Assembly: GCF_001884105.1 (NCBI RefSeq)
Contig: NZ_MACI01000003.1
Coordinates: 1-64,000, forward strand
Source of the DNA: Bacillus luti
Lineage (GTDB): Bacteria; Bacillota; Bacilli; Bacillales; Bacillaceae_G
DNA length: 64,000 nt
Direction: 5' to 3'
Made by a program: the position numbers and the translations under genes. Shown in pieces: positions 59,443 through 64,000 of the stretch. The notes below the pieces were generated by a model. That model searched no databases, was not told the DNA's origin, and was given only the letters and a program-made list of their open reading frames with translations. Numbering within the stretch: the stretch's first letter is position 1; every line of letters starts with the position of its first letter.

Positions 59443-60333
59443 ATGAAAAAGATTGGTTTTATCGGCTTAGGTAACATGGGTCTTCCGATGTCTAAAAATT
59501 TAGTTAAATCAAGTTACACAGTATATGGAGTGGATTTAAATAAAGAGGCTGAAGCTTCCTTTGAAAAAGAAGGAGGAATTATTGGGTTATCAATCTCAAA
59601 ACTAGCAAAAACATGTGATGTGATTTTTACAAGTTTACCTTCACCTCGTGCTGTAGAAGCAGTATATTTTGGAGAAGAAGGATTATTTGAAAACAGTCAT
59701 TCGAATGTAGTTTTAATTGATACAAGTACTGTATCTCCACAGTTAAACAAACAGTTAGAGGAAGCTGCAAAGGAAAAGAAAGTAGACTTTTTAGCAGCAC
59801 CTGTTAGTGGTGGGGTAATTGGAGCTGAAAACCGTACATTAACGTTTATGGTTGGTGGATCAAAAGAGGTATATGATAAAACTGAATCTATCATGGAAGT
59901 GCTAGGAGCGAATATTTTCCACGTTAGTGAGCAAATTGATAGTGGTACAACAGTTAAATTAATTAATAATCTATTAATTGGTTTTTATACAGCTGGTGTG
60001 AGTGAAGCTTTAACATTAGCGAAAAAGAACAATATGGATTTAGATAAAATGTTTGATATTTTAAATGTAAGTTACGGTCAAAGTAGAATTTATGAGCGTA
60101 ATTATAAAACTTTCATTGCATCAGAAAATTACGAGCCAGGCTTTACTGTAAATCTATTAAAAAAGGATTTAGGTTTTGCAGTTGATTTAGCTAAGGAAAG
60201 TGAACTCCACTTACCAGTAAGCGAAATGCTATTAAACGTATATGAAGAAGCAAGTGAAGCAGGGTATGGTGAAAACGATATGGCTGCTTTATATAAGAAG
60301 GTTAGTGAACAACTAATTTCTAATCAAAAATAA
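59443..60333 (+). CDS. mmsB: 3-hydroxyisobutyrate dehydrogenase
   Basis: A 296-residue NAD-dependent beta-hydroxyacid dehydrogenase of valine catabolism, making methylmalonate semialdehyde. The N-terminal Rossmann GFIGLGNMGLPMSKNL, the DTSTVSPQLNKQL and APVSGGVIGAENRTLTFM substrate region, and the catalytic Lys in GTTVKLINNLLIG are visible. AGGAGGAAAG lies directly upstream; gene starts 17 bases after the dehydrogenase, in the same operon. Confidence 0.92.
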   Translation: MKKIGFIGLGNMGLPMSKNLVKSSYTVYGVDLNKEAEASFEKEGGIIGLSISKLAKTCDVIFTSLPSPRAVEAVYFGEEGLFENSHSNVVLIDTSTVSPQLNKQLEEAAKEKKVDFLAAPVSGGVIGAENRTLTFMVGGSKEVYDKTESIMEVLGANIFHVSEQIDSGTTVKLINNLLIGFYTAGVSEALTLAKKNNMDLDKMFDILNVSYGQSRIYERNYKTFIASENYEPGFTVNLLKKDLGFAVDLAKESELHLPVSEMLLNVYEEASEAGYGENDMAALYKKVSEQLISNQK

Positions 60334-60369
60334 TAGACTTATAAACATCATAAAAAAGGAGAGAATATA

Positions 60370-61830
60370 ATGATTACAACTGAAATTAAACGAGTAAAAA
60401 ATCATATTAATGGTGAGTGGGTAGAATCTACAGGGACAGAAGTAGAAGCAGTTCCAAATCCGGCAACTGGAAAAATTATCGCTTACGTTCCACTATCTCC
60501 GAAAGAAGATGTTGAAAAAGCTGTTGAAGCGGCAAAAGCAGCATACGAAACATGGTCTAAAGTACCAGTTCCGAATCGTTCAAGACAACTATACAAATAT
60601 CTGCAGCTTTTACAAGAAAACAAAGATGAACTTGCAAAAATCATTACGTTAGAAAATGGAAAAACGCTAACGGATGCAACTGGTGAAGTACAGCGTGGTA
60701 TTGAGGCAGTAGAACTGGCAACATCTACGCCAAATTTAATGATGGGACAAGCCCTTCCGAATATTGCGAGCGGAATTGATGGATCGATTTGGCGCTATCC
60801 AATTGGGGTTGTTGCTGGTATTACACCGTTCAACTTCCCAATGATGATTCCATTATGGATGTTCCCACTTGCAATTGCTTGTGGTAATACGTTCGTATTA
60901 AAAACATCGGAAAGAACGCCACTTTTAGCAGAGCGACTTGTAGAGTTATTCTATGAAGCTGGTTTTCCAAAGGGAGTATTAAACTTAGTGCAAGGTGGAA
61001 AAGATGTTGTAAATAGTATTTTAGAAAGCAAAGATATTCAAGCTGTTTCGTTCGTTGGCTCTGAGCCAGTAGCTCGTTACGTATATGAAACAGGTACGAA
61101 GCATGGAAAACGTGTGCAAGCATTAGCTGGTGCGAAAAACCATGCAATTGTAATGCCAGATTGCAACCTTGAGAAAACAGTGCAAGGTGTAATTGGATCT
61201 GCATTTGCAAGTAGTGGAGAGCGCTGCATGGCATGCTCTGTTGTAGCGGTAGTAGATGAAATTGCTGATGAATTCATCGACGTACTAGTAGCAGAGACGA
61301 AGAAGCTAAAAGTAGGCGATGGTTTCCACAAAGATAATTATGTTGGTCCATTAATCCGTGAATCTCATAAAGAACGTGTGTTAGGCTATATTAATAGCGG
61401 TGTAGCTGATGGGGCAACTTTATTAGTAGATGGCCGCAAAATTAATGAAGAAGTTGGAGAAGGTTACTTTGTTGGTGCAACAATCTTTGATGATGTAAAT
61501 CAAGAAATGAAAATTTGGCAAGATGAGATTTTTGCTCCTGTATTAAGCATTGTACGAGTTAAAGATTTAGAAGAAGGTATCAAACTGACAAATCAATCTA
61601 AATTCGCAAATGGTGCGGTAATTTATACGTCAAATGGTAAACATGCACAAACGTTCCGTGATAACATCGATGCTGGTATGATCGGTGTAAACGTAAACGT
61701 TCCAGCACCAATGGCATTCTTCGCATTTGCAGGAAATAAAGCTTCCTTCTTTGGTGATTTAGGTACAAATGGTACAGATGGCGTTCAATTCTATACACGT
61801 AAAAAAGTTGTAACTGAGCGCTGGTTTTAA
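60370..61830 (+). CDS. mmsA: Methylmalonate-semialdehyde dehydrogenase (CoA-acylating)
   Basis: A 486-residue CoA-dependent aldehyde dehydrogenase producing propionyl-CoA, which the adjacent methylcitrate genes can consume. Motifs: [43 protein letters not shown], and the catalytic Cys in [15 protein letters not shown] (Cys near 287). The usual Glu base at the LELGG position is replaced ([13 protein letters not shown]), as known for MMSDH/IolA enzymes. The related inositol enzyme IolA is similar, but context supports valine use. Confidence 0.93.
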   Translation: MITTEIKRVKNHINGEWVESTGTEVEAVPNPATGKIIAYVPLSPKEDVEKAVEAAKAAYETWSKVPVPNRSRQLYKYLQLLQENKDELAKIITLENGKTLTDATGEVQRGIEAVELATSTPNLMMGQALPNIASGIDGSIWRYPIGVVAGITPFNFPMMIPLWMFPLAIACGNTFVLKTSERTPLLAERLVELFYEAGFPKGVLNLVQGGKDVVNSILESKDIQAVSFVGSEPVARYVYETGTKHGKRVQALAGAKNHAIVMPDCNLEKTVQGVIGSAFASSGERCMACSVVAVVDEIADEFIDVLVAETKKLKVGDGFHKDNYVGPLIRESHKERVLGYINSGVADGATLLVDGRKINEEVGEGYFVGATIFDDVNQEMKIWQDEIFAPVLSIVRVKDLEEGIKLTNQSKFANGAVIYTSNGKHAQTFRDNIDAGMIGVNVNVPAPMAFFAFAGNKASFFGDLGTNGTDGVQFYTRKKVVTERWF

Positions 61831-61853
61831 AAAAAGCATGTAAATTGTTACAT

Positions 61854-61886
61854 AAGAAAGCCACTCAAAAGAGTGGCTTTCTTATT
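61854..61886. terminator. Bidirectional terminator between mmsA and the LysE-family gene
   Basis: AAGAAAGCCACTC, AAAA loop, exact complement, with A/T flanks on both sides. Confidence 0.92.
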
Positions 61887-61891
61887 GTGTA

Positions 61892-62524
61892 TTAATTATT
61901 TTTTTCAAATGCTAATTTAATACCGAATCCAATTAAGACAATCCCTGTTAGCCCTTGAATATAACGCTGTGTTTTTGGTTTCTTCATAAAAGCACTAATT
62001 TTATCAATTAAAAATATATAAAAAGCAAACCAAATAACTGTTAAAACGAGGTAAGTAAGGCCCATTACGAGAAGTTGGATAAGTGTATTATGATTTGGAT
62101 TTAAAAATTGCGGTAAAAATGTTAAAAAGAAGACTGCAACTTTAGGGTTTAATAAATTCGTAAGAAACCCTTGGCGAAAGCAAGAAGTGTGTTCGTCTTC
62201 ATTATTCAAAGAAATATCGTTCGTATCAACGCCTTCTTTATTTCTTACTGCTAAAAGGGCTTTAATACCAATATAAATTAAATATAGAGCTCCAACGTAC
62301 TTGAAAATAGAAAATAAAAGAGCTGACTTTACAATAAGTGCGGAAAGTCCGATTACTGCTGCTAAAGTATGAATCAATAGTGCAATACATGTACCGAACA
62401 CTGTTTTCACTCCACCCACCTTACCAGCAACTAATGTATTTTTCGTAGCCATTGCAGTATCAGGGCCCGGTAAAATAATAAGACAAATAGACATAATGAT
62501 GAAAAGAAAATAATTTTCAATCAC
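61892..62524 (-). CDS. LysE/RhtB-family amino acid exporter
   Basis: A 210-residue membrane exporter with six helices. The family signature ILPGPDTAMATKNTLVAGKVGGVKTVFGT lies at about 18-46, and GFLTNLLNPKVAVFFLTFLPQFL at about 120-142. Substrate may be homoserine lactone, threonine, leucine or similar; not decided. GTG 62524 follows AGGAGGAG on the minus strand. Confidence 0.87.
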   Translation of the reverse strand: MIENYFLFIIMSICLIILPGPDTAMATKNTLVAGKVGGVKTVFGTCIALLIHTLAAVIGLSALIVKSALLFSIFKYVGALYLIYIGIKALLAVRNKEGVDTNDISLNNEDEHTSCFRQGFLTNLLNPKVAVFFLTFLPQFLNPNHNTLIQLLVMGLTYLVLTVIWFAFYIFLIDKISAFMKKPKTQRYIQGLTGIVLIGFGIKLAFEKNN

Positions 62525-62631
62525 AGTCGCTCCTCCTTTTTTTATTTTTAGAATATTTGATTAAAATTAGTGTAGCATACATTCTGATTTAATAAAATTA
62601 AATTTTATTAAAAAATATTAAATGATAAAAA

Positions 62632-62667
62632 GGCTATATAGTCATGTAATTACATGACTATATAGCC
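62632..62667 (-). terminator. 36-bp perfect palindrome acting as terminator
   Basis: GGCTATATAGTCATGTAA (62632-62649) is directly followed by its exact complement (62650-62667). On the minus strand it ends in TTTTT and lies after the 3-hydroxyisobutyryl-CoA hydrolase gene, with the dispersed repeat in between. Confidence 0.82.
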
Positions 62668-62684
62668 TCAGTTTTATCCCGCCT

Positions 62685-62753
62685 GAACGGGCGATTGGTG
62701 AGGACAAATAATAAGCAGGAGATGAACCTCCACTTATTAAAGTTTCACTTTAT
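62685..62753. repeat. Dispersed B. cereus-type intergenic repeat, copy 2
   Basis: GAACGGGCGATTGGTGAGGA and ATTAAAGTTTCACTTTAT match the element at 29664-29719. Its end overlaps the stop codon of the hydrolase gene, so the repeat sits exactly at a gene 3' end. Confidence 0.6.
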
Positions 62754-63802
62754 GCATTAAGTAAGTTAAAGAATCGATTTACATCTTCTTCTGAAACATC
62801 ACTTAACTGCTTATATTTATAATTCGGATTTTGATCCTTATCAACGACAATGGAACGTACCCCTTCGAAGAAATCTTCATGCCTCATAAAATTTTTAGCA
62901 AGTATAAGATCTGTTGCGAAACAATCTTCAACTGATTTTCCTTCTCCGTCAATAAGTTGCTTTAATGTTACTTTTAAGGAGATAGGAGATTTAGACAATA
63001 ATATTTCTTTTGTTTTTAAAGCGAAAGGATCGTGTTCGTTCTCTAACGATTGGATAATTTCTTCAATTGTATCGAATGTAAAGTGAGTATTAATTTCTTC
63101 TAATGAAGTAGCAAGTTCGCTTTCTAGGTTAGAAGTAGATGTGAATGTTTGAATAACAGCTTTTAAACGAGTATGTACATCTTCAGCATGCCAATTTATA
63201 TTATCAAGTTTGGCTAGAAAAGCAGGTAATGAATCAGAAGTCATAAAGTAATCAGCAGCATGAATAAATAATACGTCAGGAGCCTTTAAAATGGATGCCG
63301 TTAAAGCAACGTAACGACCTGAATATCCAGGTGCTTTATTTAAGAAATATGCAGCACCGACGTCTGGGAAGAAGCCAATGTTCATCTCAGGCATTGCCCA
63401 TTTTGTACGCTCTGTCACAATTCGATACTTCGCACCATTTGTAAGACCGACACCACCACCCATTACAATACCATCTAAACAAGCGATAATCGGTTTTTTA
63501 TATTGATAGATGTAAGTGTCAATCTCATACTCTTCCTCAAAAAAACGTTCTGCATGCTGTAAGGCAACTTCGTTTGAACGTGCTTCGTAAAGAGTTTTAA
63601 TGTCACCACCTGCGCAAAATCCTTTTGTGCCAGCTCCTTTTAATACGATAACGGCAATACGCTCATCGTGCTCCCACTCTTTAAGTTTTTGTCCAATTGG
63701 TTGTAACATATCATAGGATAAAGAGTTAAGTGCTTTTGGACGGTTTAAAGTAATTGATGCAACACCGTTTTCACTAACAGAAAATAAAACGTGTTCAGTC
63801 AT
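62750..63802 (-). CDS. 3-hydroxyisobutyryl-CoA hydrolase (crotonase family)
   Basis: A 350-residue crotonase-fold hydrolase releasing 3-hydroxyisobutyrate from its CoA ester in valine breakdown, the step before the mmsB product. Visible are GAGTKGFCAGGDIKTLYEA (oxyanion hole), CLDGIVMGGGVGLTNGAKYRIVTE and the HIBCH-specific MPEMNIGFFPDVGAAYFLNKAPG. The C-terminal 150 residues are the HIBCH-type extension (MRHEDFFEGVRSIVVDKD). AAAGGAGG lies before ATG 63802. It is transcribed against the mms operon but serves the same pathway. Confidence 0.9.
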   Translation of the reverse strand: MTEHVLFSVSENGVASITLNRPKALNSLSYDMLQPIGQKLKEWEHDERIAVIVLKGAGTKGFCAGGDIKTLYEARSNEVALQHAERFFEEEYEIDTYIYQYKKPIIACLDGIVMGGGVGLTNGAKYRIVTERTKWAMPEMNIGFFPDVGAAYFLNKAPGYSGRYVALTASILKAPDVLFIHAADYFMTSDSLPAFLAKLDNINWHAEDVHTRLKAVIQTFTSTSNLESELATSLEEINTHFTFDTIEEIIQSLENEHDPFALKTKEILLSKSPISLKVTLKQLIDGEGKSVEDCFATDLILAKNFMRHEDFFEGVRSIVVDKDQNPNYKYKQLSDVSEEDVNRFFNLLNA

Positions 63803-64000
63803 GATTCATCCTCCTTTACATATCTTCTTATTCTTAATTCTTTATATGTAGTGAAATGTCCTCTATAAATTTTGTCTAAAGTTGACGGTATGTGTTAAAA
63901 TGTCCACCGCATATTTTGACGAGTAATATTTGCAGGATTTCGGAGATTGAAGATGAATATTACAACATTACTGTAAGAGTAAATATTTGAAGTCATGGTG
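63803..64000 (-). promoter_or_regulatory. Upstream region of the hydrolase gene
   Basis: AT-rich and non-coding as far as the window reaches. It should carry the hydrolase promoter. No certain box is identified. Confidence 0.35.

Overview
The window looks like chromosome of a Bacillus cereus-group bacterium. The DNA is AT-rich with strong AGGAGG-type ribosome binding sites and frequent TTG and GTG starts. It carries RacA, Spo0M, YodN, YozD and YozE, a BclA-like exosporium protein, a GerPF-like protein and a complete yod/kam lysine cluster. No rRNA, tRNA, CRISPR array or intact transposase was seen.

Layout. 1-8.8 kb holds metabolic and transport genes: gluconate permease (5' end outside the window), a short 6-phosphogluconate dehydrogenase, an FMN reductase, a frameshifted MFS gene, a DUF218 protein, an osmoprotectant ABC transporter and an APC-family permease. 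9.1-12.8 kb holds an overlapping gene pair, an McrB-like AAA+ ATPase followed by a DUF2357/PD-(D/E)XK nuclease, which is the best candidate defence system here. 13-20.3 kb holds a GNAT protein, racA, a CNNM/CorC membrane protein with an odd leader, an aldehyde dehydrogenase, yueI, a soluble histidine kinase and a DUF4397 protein. 21-29.3 kb is a lysine-catabolism block (yodT-yodS-yodR-yodQ-yodP, a sigma-54 activator, kamA, yokU), with a near-perfect -24/-12 promoter before kamA. 29.3-34.5 kb holds yozE, yodN and yozD, then an operon of a tiny basic protein, a Ser/Thr kinase and spo0M, then a PAP2 phosphatase and a CDF exporter.

34.6-53.6 kb is accessory-like. It contains a frameshifted lipoprotein relic, a thioredoxin, a tyrosine-recombinase relic, many small orphan genes, a spore-surface cluster (BclA-like protein, two tandem jelly-roll proteins, a Gln/Tyr-rich protein, a GerPF-like protein) sharing an apparent SigK-type promoter, a lone GH25 lysozyme domain, a PrsA foldase, a YolD-like gene behind two LexA-like boxes, an SDR, a repetitive DUF6944-like protein, a class A PBP with tandem C-terminal repeats, an MFS exporter and a dead HesB-like gene. 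54-63.8 kb joins the 2-methylcitrate cycle (citrate synthase, PrpD, PrpB) to valine catabolism (acyl-CoA dehydrogenase, 3-hydroxyisobutyrate dehydrogenase, methylmalonate-semialdehyde dehydrogenase and, divergently, 3-hydroxyisobutyryl-CoA hydrolase). Propionyl-CoA made by the second set can feed the first.

Family assignments rest on motifs and remembered family sequences. No searches were run. Starts were chosen by ribosome-binding-site spacing wherever several were possible.
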